Below, piece after piece: positions 9,271-18,294 of a stretch of 64,000 nucleotides of DNA. Numbering within the stretch: the stretch's first letter is position 1; each line of letters begins with the position of its first letter. The notes under the pieces are model-generated. The model saw nothing but the letters and a program-made list of their open reading frames with translations, ran no database searches and was not told the DNA's origin. Source of the DNA: Herpetosiphon giganteus. Its GTDB lineage: Bacteria > Chloroflexota > Chloroflexia > Chloroflexales > Herpetosiphonaceae. The stretch spans positions 1-64,000 of the forward strand of contig NZ_JAFBCZ010000007.1 of assembly GCF_016907925.1 (NCBI RefSeq), written 5' to 3'. The translations under genes were made by a program, and so were the position numbers.

Positions 9271-9541
9271 AAAAAAACCTCTTGTGAAAGGATGAAGGAT
9301 GAGGGATGAAGGATGAACCAAACGCGAGAAGATTAAGTTTTTAACCACGAAGGACACGAAGAGCACGAAGTTTTGTTTATTCACGTACTGATAGTTCGTG
9401 GCATTGAAGCATTTATTTTGATATTCGCGTCCATACTATGCTTCGCGGTTACATTCCTCCCTCATAATTCATCCTTCATCCTTATCAGCCTTCGCATTCT
9501 TAGCGGTTAAATTTCATCCCTCATAATTCATCCCTCATAAT
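9271..9541. repeat. Intergenic repeat cluster
   Basis: This gap carries several dispersed families: GATGAAGGATGAGGGATGAA strings at both ends, CCACGAAGGACACGAAGAGCACGAAG near 9,344-9,370, and TTCATCCCTCATAATTCATCC copies at 9,455-9,548. No gene is seen. The repeats split the beta-galactosidase gene from its transporter operon. Confidence 0.75.
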
Positions 9542-10420
9542 TCATCCTTTGACAGCGCCTGCGAGTGCGCCGGAAATAAATTGGCGTTGGAAGGCGATAA
9601 AAATCATCATAATTGGCAAGGTTGTGAGCGCCGTGCCCATCATCAACTGGCCATAATCGATAATCGACAAGCCAACCAAGGCATTGATCCGCACGGGCAG
9701 CGTTTCCATGGCTTTATCGCGCATCACAATCAACGGCCAGAAGAAGCTATTCCATTGAAACATAAACGAATAAATCGCCAAGGCTGCCAAGGTTGGGCGC
9801 ATTGTTGGCAATGCTACGCTGGTGAATACCCGCCACTCGCCAGCACCATCCATGCGTGCTGCGTCGAGCAAATCGTCGGGCAAGGCTTGCATGCTTTGGC
9901 GCATCAAGAAAATGCCAAACGGATTGGCCAGCGCTGGCAAAATCACCGCCTGATAGCTGCTGATCCAGGTTGGATTGCCCAAAAAGGTAATTTTGGACAT
10001 CAGCTGAAACAGGGGCACAGCGGTGACGTGATAGGGAATCATCAAGACCAACAAAAACATGCCAAACAACACCGAGCGCCCGCGAAAACGGAATTTGGCA
10101 AAGGCATAGCCAGCAAGCGAGGCAATAAACACGCTCAGGCTGGCATAGACCACCGCAATAAAGGCCGAATTAAACAGCGAGCGGCCAAAGCCATTGGCAA
10201 ATAGCCCTTTGATGTTGGTCCAAGCTGAGCTACCAAACCACAAGTGGGGCGGAAAGCGCAGCACTTCGCTTGAAGGCTGCGAAGCCTGGACAAACATATA
10301 ATAAAAGGGAAACAGCGAGAAGAAGGCCCCAATCACCAACACGATGTAGATCAGAATGCGTTGGAAACGGCTGACCAAGGGCTTCGGCATAAAGTCGTCT
10401 GAAAGCTTGGTTTTTGCCAT
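9542..10420 (-). CDS. Carbohydrate ABC transporter permease, MalG type
   Basis: A 292-residue integral membrane permease with about six transmembrane segments, starting IYIVLVIGAFFSLFPFYYMF. The cytoplasmic EAA loop that docks to the ATPase is DAARMDGAGEWRVFTSVALP. Length and order match the MalG/LacG partner of sugar importers. It lies 3 bases after the MalF-type permease gene. No ATPase gene is nearby, so a shared MsiK-type ATPase encoded elsewhere is inferred. Confidence 0.92.
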   Translation of the reverse strand: MAKTKLSDDFMPKPLVSRFQRILIYIVLVIGAFFSLFPFYYMFVQASQPSSEVLRFPPHLWFGSSAWTNIKGLFANGFGRSLFNSAFIAVVYASLSVFIASLAGYAFAKFRFRGRSVLFGMFLLVLMIPYHVTAVPLFQLMSKITFLGNPTWISSYQAVILPALANPFGIFLMRQSMQALPDDLLDAARMDGAGEWRVFTSVALPTMRPTLAALAIYSFMFQWNSFFWPLIVMRDKAMETLPVRINALVGLSIIDYGQLMMGTALTTLPIMMIFIAFQRQFISGALAGAVKG

Positions 10421-10423
10421 CGC

Positions 10424-11320
10424 TTAGTCCTCCCCGCGCTGAGCAAGCCGAAATTGGAGCAGCGAAAAGGCTGCAATGATCAACACCATCACATAGGCAA
10501 TCGCCGACGCATAATTAATTTCGGCGCTTTGGAATGCAGTGCGATAGAGCAAGGTTGCCATACTCAGGGTTTCGTTGGATGGCCCGCTGCGGGTCAGCAG
10601 ATATGGCTCATCAAAAATTTGCAGCGTGCCGATGGTTGAAAGCACGGTGGTTAAAAGAATTGTTGGGCGCATCATCGGCACGGTAATCGACCAAAATTTG
10701 GCCCATGCCCCAGCGCCATCAAGCTCAGCAGCCTCGTACAACTCATCGGGAATGCTCTGCAAACTGGCGAGATAAATCACCATGTTATAGCCTGTCCAGC
10801 GCCAGGTAATCGCTGTAATCAGCGAGAATTTGGCGGGCCACGCATTGCTCAGCCAAGGCACCGATTGAATGCCCAAGCCATTCAGCACATAGTTAACCAA
10901 GCCTTTTTCATCGTTCAGCAGCAGCCGAAAGATCAAGGCCACCGCAAAGAGCGCGGTAATTGCAGGCAGAAAATAAATTAGGCGAAAGACAGTGCGAAAC
11001 TTCAAAACGGCGTTATTCAGAATCACTGCCAAAACCATGGCCAAGCCAAGTTGTAATGGCACTTGAAACAGCAATAAAAACACCGTGTTGGTCAGCGCTT
11101 TGCGAAACACTTTATCGCCCAATAAGCGGCGATAGTTATCAAAGCTAAAGCCACTGTTGGGGTTTAGTTGGCTCTCGAAGCTCAATTGCAACGAAGAAAC
11201 AATTGGGTAGAGCATAAAGATGCCAAACACCAACAAGGCGGGGACCAAAAACATGTACGGGGTAAGTCGCCGTCGCCATTGGTGGCGGCGCTCTGCTGGC
11301 GTGAGCATCTGCGACCCCAT
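10424..11320 (-). CDS. Carbohydrate ABC transporter permease, MalF type
   Basis: A 298-residue permease with six predicted membrane spans and the EAA loop EAAELDGAGAWAKFWSITVP. AGGAGGG upstream supports the ATG at 11320. It pairs with the downstream MalG-type permease and the upstream binding protein to form a sugar importer. The linked GH42 enzyme suggests beta-galactosides or galactose-containing oligosaccharides as substrate, which is inference. Confidence 0.92.
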   Translation of the reverse strand: MGSQMLTPAERRHQWRRRLTPYMFLVPALLVFGIFMLYPIVSSLQLSFESQLNPNSGFSFDNYRRLLGDKVFRKALTNTVFLLLFQVPLQLGLAMVLAVILNNAVLKFRTVFRLIYFLPAITALFAVALIFRLLLNDEKGLVNYVLNGLGIQSVPWLSNAWPAKFSLITAITWRWTGYNMVIYLASLQSIPDELYEAAELDGAGAWAKFWSITVPMMRPTILLTTVLSTIGTLQIFDEPYLLTRSGPSNETLSMATLLYRTAFQSAEINYASAIAYVMVLIIAAFSLLQFRLAQRGED

Positions 11321-11387
11321 AGAACCCTCCTAGGCATGACCATTAACTGACTAGAGTAACCAGCATTCCCACAGCATTAAGCCAAAC

Positions 11388-11420
11388 TCCCCTCTCCCGC
11401 AGGCGAGAGAGGGGCTGGGA
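11388..11420. repeat. CCCCTCTCCC palindromic repeat
   Basis: CCCCTCTCCCGCAGGCGAGAGAGGGG forms a hairpin between the binding-protein gene and the first permease gene. In such operons a hairpin here commonly lowers permease expression relative to the binding protein; the same dispersed element recurs elsewhere in the window. Confidence 0.6.
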
Positions 11421-11434
11421 ATGCGCGCATGAAC

Positions 11435-12769
11435 CTACTGGGCGATTTCGCGGCCAGTTTGGTTGGCTAATTCGTCGGCTGCCTCTTGCAGGGCTTGTTT
11501 GGGGTCCATGCCTTGGCTCAAGACCTTGGATTGGGCTGAAGCCAAAACAGCTTGGCCTTTAGCATAATCTTTGGTGTAGGTTGCTGGTGGAATGTTTTTG
11601 ATTTCATCAGCAAACATCTTCCAAATTGGTTGGTTGTTGAAGAAGGCGACTGGTTTGCTATACAGATCAGCGCTATATGCTGGCTGGTAGCTTGGCCAAA
11701 TCCCAAATTTTTCCATCATGAGATTTTGGCCTTCGTTGGTGGCCAAGGCGTGTTCGACGAATGCCCATGCAGCATCGAGATTTTTGGTTGCTGCGGGAAT
11801 TGCCAAGGTTGAACCGCCAAGGTTGGCAGCCCGATTGCCGCCTTTTTCGAAGGCTGGCAACAACATCACATCCCATTTGCCCGAGAGATCAGGCGCTTGG
11901 TCGATGATCGTGCCGCTATACCATACGCCGAATGGAACCGTCGCAACATCGCCATTTTTGGTGGCGGCAACCGTGCCATCCCAACCATTGATATTGGCAA
12001 CTAAGCCTTTATCGTTGATTTCTTTGAGCAAGGTCAGGGCTTGAACTGATTTTTCGTTGGTCAGGTTGATTTTGCCATCGCTATTGAAATAGCAGCACAC
12101 GCCCAATTGGCTGGTCATCATGCGGAAGCCAGCGTCATCGGCCACAATATCAACGGGAATAAGCTTGGTTTTGCCATCGGTAGCGGCCAAAATCTTTTCG
12201 CCAGCAGCGATCAAATCGGCCCATGTTTCAATCGATTTGGGGTCTACGCCAGCTTGTTCGAAGATATCGACGCGATACCACAAGCCAGTTGGGCCTGAAT
12301 CCCAGGGAATCGAGCGAATTTTGTCGTTGATTTTTGATTGGGCCCATTTTGAAGGATCGAAATCTTTTTCGTATTTGCTTGCGCGGCTGGTTAAGTCGGC
12401 CAAGCCTTCGGGGAAGGTCGCGGTGTAAACATCCATGCGGTCGGATTCGATTGCGACGACATCGGGTAAGCCAGCGCCGCCAGCTTGCATGCCGGTCGTC
12501 AGCCGATCATAAACATCTGTGCGCCCAAGGTCTTGGATTGTAACTTTGACGTTGGGATATTTTTGGTTGAACGAAGGTACGGTGGCTTCGAGGCTTTTGG
12601 CAGCCACGTTCCAAGCCCAAACCGTAATTTCGCCTTTGACATCTGCAGGGTTGGTTGAGCCAGTGTTGCCACTGGTGGTTGTTGCGGTGCTCTCGCTGCC
12701 ACAGGCAGCCAAAATCAGGGTCAAGACCAATAAACTAATCAGCGAAAGATGCATATTTCGGCGAACCAT
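11435..12769 (-). CDS. Sugar ABC transporter substrate-binding lipoprotein (family 1)
   Basis: A 444-residue exported binding protein. AAGGAGA lies ten bases before the ATG at 12769; a ten-codon in-frame extension lacks this signal. The signal peptide MVRRNMHLSLISLLVLTLI ends in the lipobox LAACG, so the mature protein is lipid-anchored at the membrane. The body has the pattern of extracellular solute-binding family 1 (GEITVWAWN..., SIETWADLIAAGEKI, AKGQAVLASAQSKVLSQG). It is the first gene of the operon and delivers sugar to the two permeases encoded downstream. Confidence 0.93.
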   Translation of the reverse strand: MVRRNMHLSLISLLVLTLILAACGSESTATTTSGNTGSTNPADVKGEITVWAWNVAAKSLEATVPSFNQKYPNVKVTIQDLGRTDVYDRLTTGMQAGGAGLPDVVAIESDRMDVYTATFPEGLADLTSRASKYEKDFDPSKWAQSKINDKIRSIPWDSGPTGLWYRVDIFEQAGVDPKSIETWADLIAAGEKILAATDGKTKLIPVDIVADDAGFRMMTSQLGVCCYFNSDGKINLTNEKSVQALTLLKEINDKGLVANINGWDGTVAATKNGDVATVPFGVWYSGTIIDQAPDLSGKWDVMLLPAFEKGGNRAANLGGSTLAIPAATKNLDAAWAFVEHALATNEGQNLMMEKFGIWPSYQPAYSADLYSKPVAFFNNQPIWKMFADEIKNIPPATYTKDYAKGQAVLASAQSKVLSQGMDPKQALQEAADELANQTGREIAQ

Positions 12770-12821
12770 CAGCGGATCTCCTTGCGCTACATTGCACATA
12801 TCACCATTATCATCCGACTAT

Positions 12822-12840
12822 CGATAGGAGCGTTCTCCAG
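12822..12840. promoter_or_regulatory. Candidate LacI-family operator, proximal
   Basis: GGAGCGTTCTCC is an imperfect palindrome centred on CG, about 60 bases upstream of the binding-protein start, and shares GGAGCGTT with the distal site at 12,950. No regulator gene is in the window. Confidence 0.4.
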
Positions 12841-13168
12841 CATAGATGTTACGTCTGCCAAGCCTCCTTTGGATGATTAACACGAGTGGGAAATTCAACG
12901 GATAAAGCATATCACGCTATCAGTATCATAGCATATTATTCCTAATTCGTGGGAGCGTTTCCATTGGCCTAATCGGCCTAGCCTCGGGGGTGATTCGACT
13001 GGGGATGAAGTGCGTGGTGGCTTCTTTTAGTGCGTAAAGAAGTGCTAGGTAAATAAAGGGCAGGATAATGGTTTTTATCGCTATTTGATCGTCAATATTC
13101 TCCCATAAAGGTGAAGCATATTAATGATATTTTGACTATACTTTAGCCTGAAGGATGAGTAATCGTAT
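12841..13168. other. Non-coding gap upstream of the sugar operon
   Basis: Apart from the two operator-like palindromes, no gene, RNA or terminator stands out. The left side probably contains the sugar operon promoter, but no unambiguous -35/-10 pair could be chosen. Confidence 0.4.
12950..12963. promoter_or_regulatory. Candidate LacI/cre-type operator, distal
   Basis: Read on the minus strand, TGGAAACGCTCCCA fits the LacI/GalR-family consensus TGNNANCGNTNNCA exactly. It lies about 125 bases from the proximal site, a spacing compatible with looping. The target would be the sugar operon transcribed leftward. Confidence 0.5.
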
Positions 13169-13992
13169 TTGCTCACAATGCTGCCAGAGAGAGCCATCCA
13201 CAGATCAATCTCATCATTGATTGGAGAAGGTATGCATGCTCCTTTTGTTCAAGTGGAGTACAATCAACTTTTAGCGCTTGCACAGCGCTTGCCTAACGGA
13301 AAACTTGGCTTGCGGTATAGCACCGATATGTTCGAGCTGAATGGCCCGCTCAAAGATACTAATCAATACGTCCAATTTGACCCGACGAACGAGTAATTAA
13401 CCACGCTGCTGCCCGCCTCATTGCCGCGTGAAGTCATGAAAAATAGTGGCGTGGTTTGGTCGTCCGCCATGGATCGGGCCTTAGTTACGGATAGACAATA
13501 TCTTGGCTCACAGTATTATTGGTGGACTGCCGCTAATGGTTTGCAGCCGCTTGATCTGGGCGTGGCGGTTGCGCAATATTTTGCGTGGTCGCCTGATGGT
13601 GCAACGATTGCCTTTTTTTGCAAGCCGAGCGTGGGCAGTGGTTCAGTGCCTGGGCGCTGACCAAACCCGCCAACTTGTATCTGATGGATGCGGATGGCGG
13701 GAATCGGCGCATGATTCTGGCCGATGCCTATAGTATCGCTGGCTTGCAATGGTCGCCGAATGGGCGTTGGTTGGTGATTGTGGCCCGTTTCAATGGGAGC
13801 CGCGATATTGTGTGGTTGGTCGACTCGCAGACTGGCGATCGCTTGCAATTGACCCCATAAGGAAGTTATCAATGGCCTGTCTGGTCGCCCGATGGCAGCG
13901 AGCTTGCGGTCATTTGGTATGACCCTGCGGATACGGGTGTTGACGGCAACGATTATGTGATTCGCTTGGCCGTGCCGCCGCTTGCCCGCTAA
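13169..13992 (+). pseudogene. Decayed TolB/WD40-like beta-propeller protein
   Basis: Three consecutive reading frames make one broken gene. Propeller blades with the SPDG signature are seen as AWSPDGATIAFF, QWSPNGRWLVIV and VWSPDGSELAVI. Frame 2 holds the first part with an in-frame TAA at 13394-13396; a frameshift falls near the seven-T run at 13613-13619; frame 1 continues with another in-frame TAA at 13858-13860 and ends at 13992. Two stops plus a frameshift argue for real decay rather than one sequencing error. The original protein was probably a secreted or surface propeller protein; no signal peptide survives. Confidence 0.75.
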
Positions 13993-14009
13993 TAGCATCG
14001 ACTACTGAA

Positions 14010-14066
14010 GAGTTGCAGGCAAGCCCTTGTTCTGTTGTGCGTAAGAGCTTGCCCGCAACTCATTTT
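14010..14066 (+). terminator. Rho-independent terminator after the propeller pseudogene
   Basis: GAGTTGCAGGCAAGC pairs with GCTTGCCCGCAACTC over a long loop and is followed by ATTTTA. It still marks the end of the former gene. Confidence 0.7.
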
Positions 14067-14096
14067 ATGTTCACGTTTGATCCGTAGCTTGGATTA

Positions 14097-14480
14097 TTAG
14101 GGATCAGCCATAATAAGTATTTCTGTTGGTTCATAACCTGGCGCAGTTATAAGGATAAAGTTGGTTCCCATTTTGATTGTAGACGCAACGAAGCCTTTAT
14201 TATCGCTACTTGAGAAGAATGGCTGGAGATAGACTCGTGCATGGGCAACAGATTCTCCTTTGTTTACCATGACGTGAATGTCATCGATATGTGTTTCCAA
14301 TGGGTCAATATAAAGCTTTGCATTGGTAATTGGTGCTTGTGTATCAGCATCGACGACTAAAAATCCTGATCCCATAGAAGTTACCGCTAATTGTGGTTTG
14401 GCTAGCTCGCCACAAGCGCTAATGCTGATCAGCACTACGAGGGCAAGCAGCCAACGCATGAAGATGTTGGAACGAAGCAT
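14097..14480 (-). CDS. Small lipoprotein, paralogue of the next gene
   Basis: A 127-residue protein with a signal peptide (MLRSNIFMRWLLALVVLISI) ending in the lipobox SACG. The mature part contains VVDADTQAPITNAKLYID and an ending FILITAPGYEPTEI, the pattern of a carboxypeptidase-regulatory-like/transthyretin beta-sandwich. The start at 14480 follows AGGGAGATT. It is paralogous to the lipoprotein gene at 14,586-14,942: signal peptides and leaders are nearly the same. The function is unknown; a surface-exposed sandwich domain is inferred. Confidence 0.7.
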   Translation of the reverse strand: MLRSNIFMRWLLALVVLISISACGELAKPQLAVTSMGSGFLVVDADTQAPITNAKLYIDPLETHIDDIHVMVNKGESVAHARVYLQPFFSSSDNKGFVASTIKMGTNFILITAPGYEPTEILIMADP

Positions 14481-14520
14481 CAATGAATCTCCCTAGATTG
14501 AATAATCAAACGATAGAGGT
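14481..14520 (-). repeat. Duplicated leader sequence, copy 1
   Basis: The 40 bases before this lipoprotein gene (CTATCGTTTGATTATTCAATCTAG on the minus strand, given here in part) closely match the leader of its paralogue at 14,943-14,982. Coding start, ribosome site and upstream DNA were duplicated together. Confidence 0.65.
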
Positions 14521-14585
14521 TATGGCTGGTACATATGGTGGTGTCTGTTAACCCTCGCTATCACAAGCCGATGCAGGGTTATTCA

Positions 14586-14942
14586 CTAGGGACAAAGATT
14601 CCATATTCCTTCATATGGTTTATAGCCATCTGCGGTTATTTTAATTTCATTGTAAAAAAGTTTCACTGTCGTGGTAAAGCTTCCATGGGCATCGGTGAAA
14701 GCTTCAGCACGCGACCCATACATTCGGTCATGCAAAATGTACACTCGTGCATTCGGAATAGGCTCTTTTGATGATCGATCAACAACGCGACCCTGATAGA
14801 TAGAGCGATAGCCTTTCATTTGCGCTGACAATTCGGATGAGTATTCCATGGTAAATTCCAATTGGGATTGACCACAGCCGCTGATACAAAATAACAGCAT
14901 AAGTGCAAGCATCCAGCGTATGAAAATGGTGGAACGAAGCAT
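14586..14942 (-). CDS. Small lipoprotein with carboxypeptidase-regulatory-like domain
   Basis: A 118-residue lipoprotein: signal peptide MLRSTIFIRWMLALMLLFCI and lipobox SGCG. The mature part has YQGRVVDRSSKEPIPNARVYI, then DAHGSFTTTV and ITADGYKPYEG, a clear carboxypeptidase-regulatory/Cna-B-like sandwich order. It is the better-preserved partner of the 14,097 gene and shares the same leader. No function beyond surface attachment can be assigned. Confidence 0.72.
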   Translation of the reverse strand: MLRSTIFIRWMLALMLLFCISGCGQSQLEFTMEYSSELSAQMKGYRSIYQGRVVDRSSKEPIPNARVYILHDRMYGSRAEAFTDAHGSFTTTVKLFYNEIKITADGYKPYEGIWNLCP

Positions 14943-14985
14943 TAATGAATCTCCCTAGATTGAATACTCAAAACGATAGGGAGAG
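14943..14985 (-). repeat. Duplicated leader sequence, copy 2
   Basis: This matches copy 1 at 14,481-14,520 over about 40 bases with a one-base length change in the A-run. It contains the AGGGAGATT ribosome site. Confidence 0.65.
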
Positions 14986-15103
14986 TATAGCTTGAGCCTC
15001 TTGGCTGGAGTTGCAATATCGTTGCAGGAATGCAGCAATATCGCTGCAACGAAGCATATGTGCTGCCCATCCTTAATGTTGCGGATGCTTGGGCTATGGA
15101 GAA

Positions 15104-15135
15104 ATCCCCTCGTTCATTTGTGTGAACGAGGGGAT
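15104..15135. terminator. Hairpin after the endonuclease gene
   Basis: ATCCCCTCGTTCA pairs with TGAACGAGGGGAT around a short loop, a perfect 13-bp stem. It lies just downstream of the endonuclease stop codon. The U-run is weak, so it may be a stabilising 3' hairpin or bidirectional terminator. Confidence 0.65.
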
Positions 15136-15155
15136 CGGTGGTGAGGAAATCACAT

Positions 15156-15995
15156 CTACGGGGTGGCAACTTTTTGCTTCAAGCTGGCTTGCAGTTCGGC
15201 GCTCAAATTGGTGAAAAAGCTATAGCCGGTTTTTTCTTCGATTGTCGCGATCGAAACGATATACTCGCGCCAATCTTTATCGCGAATGCCATCGCGGTTG
15301 GGCATGCGCAGCGCAATTACTTCGGTCTTGGCATTGATGTCGCTCACTTGGGCATTGGCATCAAGCACCAGCGCAATCTTCCAAACATACTTGGGCACGC
15401 GAATTTTGGGATCGCCAATGCTGCCTTCGGAGCCTTCGGGGCCAGCGATTAAATACAATTGCTTGCCATCGCGCACCAAATCGCGACAATAATCCTCGAA
15501 TTCTTTCCATGGGCCTTGGTTGTTGTCGGGTGCTTGGGGCACGATGTTGGTCATATAAAAGACCGAACGATTGATGCTTTCCGAAGCAGTGCGATCGGCT
15601 GATGGCAACATATGGCCACGATCATAGCCGCTGTTGGTGTAGTCGCTGGGTTTGACGCGATACCAGCCTTCGGGCAAATCGGGATCGGTGGTGAATTGGC
15701 TGCGGTCGGTGTTGCCCAAATCAGCAATATCCAAATGCCAACTGACCCAATTGAGAATGTTGAGCTTGCGATTGTAGGCCAAGCTATATTCCGCTCGCTG
15801 CATCAGATAGTTGTTGCTGCTGCTGGTTTCGGGCAACGCTCCACTAGGATTGCCCAACGCCATGTGATTAACGTCGGCTTGCGGTTGATTTGAGCCATTG
15901 GGCTTGGTTGGCTTTGGGGTTGCCAAAAATTGCTGAGCCTCGCAGCCACTCAGCAGGATCATTAATGTGATGATCGCAATCCAAAAACGGCGCAT
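15156..15995 (-). CDS. DNA/RNA non-specific endonuclease (NUC1 family) lipoprotein
   Basis: A 279-residue exported nuclease. AGAGGA precedes the ATG at 15995; the upstream 16-codon extension is not used. The signal peptide MRRFWIAIITLMILL is followed by the lipobox SGCE. The catalytic signature of the beta-beta-alpha metal nucleases is intact as YDRGHMLPSADRT (DRGH motif), with the later NIVPQAPDNNQGPW segment that carries the metal-binding Asn. It probably degrades extracellular nucleic acid for nutrients, which fits the neighbouring secreted protease in a predatory or saprophytic lifestyle (inference). Confidence 0.92.
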   Translation of the reverse strand: MRRFWIAIITLMILLSGCEAQQFLATPKPTKPNGSNQPQADVNHMALGNPSGALPETSSSNNYLMQRAEYSLAYNRKLNILNWVSWHLDIADLGNTDRSQFTTDPDLPEGWYRVKPSDYTNSGYDRGHMLPSADRTASESINRSVFYMTNIVPQAPDNNQGPWKEFEDYCRDLVRDGKQLYLIAGPEGSEGSIGDPKIRVPKYVWKIALVLDANAQVSDINAKTEVIALRMPNRDGIRDKDWREYIVSIATIEEKTGYSFFTNLSAELQASLKQKVATP

Positions 15996-16143
15996 ACAGT
16001 TCCTCTTAGCAAACAGAATGGTTCCTGCTAGGCAGTGTAGCACAATTGGGCGAGTTGGCGATTATTTGAATTGGGCATTGGCAAAGCTAAGGCTCTGGCT
16101 CAATCGTAGAAATTGGCTTGCTCCAAGCGCTTAATTGCTAAAA

Positions 16144-16175
16144 AAACACACGCCCCATGTGGAGCGTGTGCTTGG
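16144..16175 (-). terminator. Rho-independent terminator of the M4 protease gene
   Basis: On the minus strand CACACGCTCCACATGGGGCGTGTG is followed by TTTTTTTAGC. The strong stem and U-run lie about 20 bases after the protease stop. Confidence 0.88.
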
Positions 16176-16191
16176 AAACGAGAATTAACGC

Positions 16192-17790
16192 TTATTGAAC
16201 GCCACAGGCCGTCCATGCTTGGGCGGTTGCATTGTATTCAGCGCTGCTTGCGCCATAGAGGTCGCGGGCGGCGTTGAGGGTCGCGGTGCGTACAGCCTTG
16301 AAGTTTGAGCTTGGGGTTAAGTAGACCGTCAAGGCGCGATAGAAGATCGCAGCGGCTTTTGGTCGGCTAATGCCGGTTACTGCTTGGCCTGAGGTGCGGT
16401 TGGTGCCACCTTGGGCCAACAGATAGAAGACATGGTTTTGGATGCCGCTGTTGGTGTGGACACCGCCATTATCGCCAGTGCCAGTGTAGCGCTTGCTGTA
16501 GTGGTCGGGGTCGCCTTCGGCAGCTGGGTTTGACATACTGCGCAAGGCATCGCCAGCGGTAGCTGGTGTATAGATGTCTTCGCCGATCAGATAATCGCCA
16601 GTGCCGCTGCTATATTCCACCATCGTGCCGAAAATATCCGAGAACGATTCGTTGGAAGCGCCCGATTCATTGCTATAGATCAAGCCAGCGGTTTTTTCGG
16701 TCAGGCCGTGGGTAATTTCGTGGCCTGCAACGTCGAGCGAAACCAATGGGCGGAAGGTGCTGCCATCGCCATCGCCATAGGTCATGTTGGAGCCGTTCCA
16801 GAAGGCGTTGTTGTAGCGATTGCCATAGTGAACGCGGCTCAACACGCGGAAGCCATTGCCATCGATGCCGCGACGACCAAAGCTATTCAGATAATAGTCC
16901 CAGGTCAGTTGTGCGCCATAGTGAGCATCAACGCCTGCACTTTGGGTGCTGGCGGTGGTGTTTGTGCCCCAAATGTTATCAGCATCGGTGAAGATGCTGC
17001 CACCGCTGGTGCGATTGTTCATGTTGGTGGTGTACATGCCACCGCGTGAGTTATCGCGCAGATTGTAGACCCCACTCACCAAATCGGTGGTGATTGAGAC
17101 ATTGCCGCTGTACAAGCTCTTGCCTGTGCCAGTAGCGTTTACGCCATCCATATCGTTGTAGTACAACTCGGTTTCGCCGGTTTGGGCGTTGATGAAGAAC
17201 TCGTGGTGGGCGGTTGCGTCGGTGCCATCTTCGATGTGTAAGCTCACTTGGAAGACGATCACTGAATCTTTGCCTTCGCGAGGCAGAATTTTGAGTTCGC
17301 TGCTGGTTTCTACGCCACCAGATCGGGTGGTGCCGAAATCATATTTCACTTGGCTTTGAGCAATTTTGATTGCTTCAGCTGAGCTTAATTTAGCAGTGAG
17401 ATCAGTCCCTTCAACCACGAAGAGTTCGCCACTTTCTTGCGTTACATTGCCCTTGGTATCGAGGTGCGAAATCACTTGGCCGCCAAAAACCGGCAAGCCA
17501 GCGTAGGTTTGATCGAGGCGCACGTTCGTGCCCAAATCATCTTGATCAACGCCACGCAATTTCAAATTGCCACTGTTGGCACCTTTGGCTGAGAAGTGAT
17601 TCAAACTCGTATCGACGGCGGCGGTTACCCAATCTGGGCGTACGCCCTTGGCTTCGGCTTCACGATAGCTGCGGATCAATTGACCGCGAACTTTGCCATA
17701 ATCTTGAGCGCCAGTACTGGCAACTGAACCAAAAACAGCCCCAACTACACCGAACAAGGCAGCAAGAGTGATTAAACGTTTGCGAACCAT
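16192..17790 (-). CDS. Secreted M4-family (thermolysin-like) neutral metalloprotease
   Basis: A 532-residue preproenzyme. A signal peptide (residues 1-28, ending ASTGAQD) is followed by an FTP/PepSY-type propeptide to about residue 215. The catalytic zinc motif is HEITH at residues 357-361 and the third ligand E381 lies in NESFSD; HTNSGIQNH carries the active-site His near residue 466. The C-terminal thermolysin domain is complete. It would be exported and self-activated to digest extracellular protein. The gene has its own terminator and an unusually long upstream gap. Confidence 0.95.
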   Translation of the reverse strand: MVRKRLITLAALFGVVGAVFGSVASTGAQDYGKVRGQLIRSYREAEAKGVRPDWVTAAVDTSLNHFSAKGANSGNLKLRGVDQDDLGTNVRLDQTYAGLPVFGGQVISHLDTKGNVTQESGELFVVEGTDLTAKLSSAEAIKIAQSQVKYDFGTTRSGGVETSSELKILPREGKDSVIVFQVSLHIEDGTDATAHHEFFINAQTGETELYYNDMDGVNATGTGKSLYSGNVSITTDLVSGVYNLRDNSRGGMYTTNMNNRTSGGSIFTDADNIWGTNTTASTQSAGVDAHYGAQLTWDYYLNSFGRRGIDGNGFRVLSRVHYGNRYNNAFWNGSNMTYGDGDGSTFRPLVSLDVAGHEITHGLTEKTAGLIYSNESGASNESFSDIFGTMVEYSSGTGDYLIGEDIYTPATAGDALRSMSNPAAEGDPDHYSKRYTGTGDNGGVHTNSGIQNHVFYLLAQGGTNRTSGQAVTGISRPKAAAIFYRALTVYLTPSSNFKAVRTATLNAARDLYGASSAEYNATAQAWTACGVQ

Positions 17791-18294
17791 AAAGAATTAT
17801 AACCTCCGCAATTGTAGGGATTTCGAGAATAACCAGCCCATCAGCCAGCGTTGTAACAGAACAACACCAAAAACTGACGAAAATAGTCATACAGTTGGCA
17901 TATCGCTAACGAGCGTTATTGACTGCCAAACACGAAATTGCAGAGCCGCGGCAGGTCTGGCGCTGACTTCTCTGATGCGATCGGGCGAGCGCATGCTAGA
18001 AGTCATTGGTTGGCCAAAGCTGGAGCATTATCAATGCTCATGGCGCTTATCGAAGGGTCTGAATCTTGGTTTGCTGGAATAGTACTATTTGCGCAGGAGA
18101 ACAATACCACGCCCTATTTCAATATGCAAGATTGTTGATACGTTGTTTCAACTAATTTTTAACTATTTTTAGGCCATTCCAAAGGGATAAAAACAATTTT
18201 ACTATTTTTCACCACCATCCAGTGGCAATAGTGACATGGGGGATTTTTAGCAGTTTGTGGCTCTAAAAAACCAGCATTATTTGGAGGTTTGCAT
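17791..18294. other. Non-coding divergent gap between the M4 protease and comEC genes
   Basis: About 500 bases separate two divergently transcribed genes. Short open frames here lack ribosome sites and domain-like content. AT-rich stretches at 18,140-18,220 are probably promoter-proximal for the comEC-like gene, but no convincing -35/-10 pair was identified. Confidence 0.4.

Noticed and set aside
17938-18138. Short plus-strand frame in the protease-comEC gap
   Set aside because: No start signal, signal peptide or recognisable motif.
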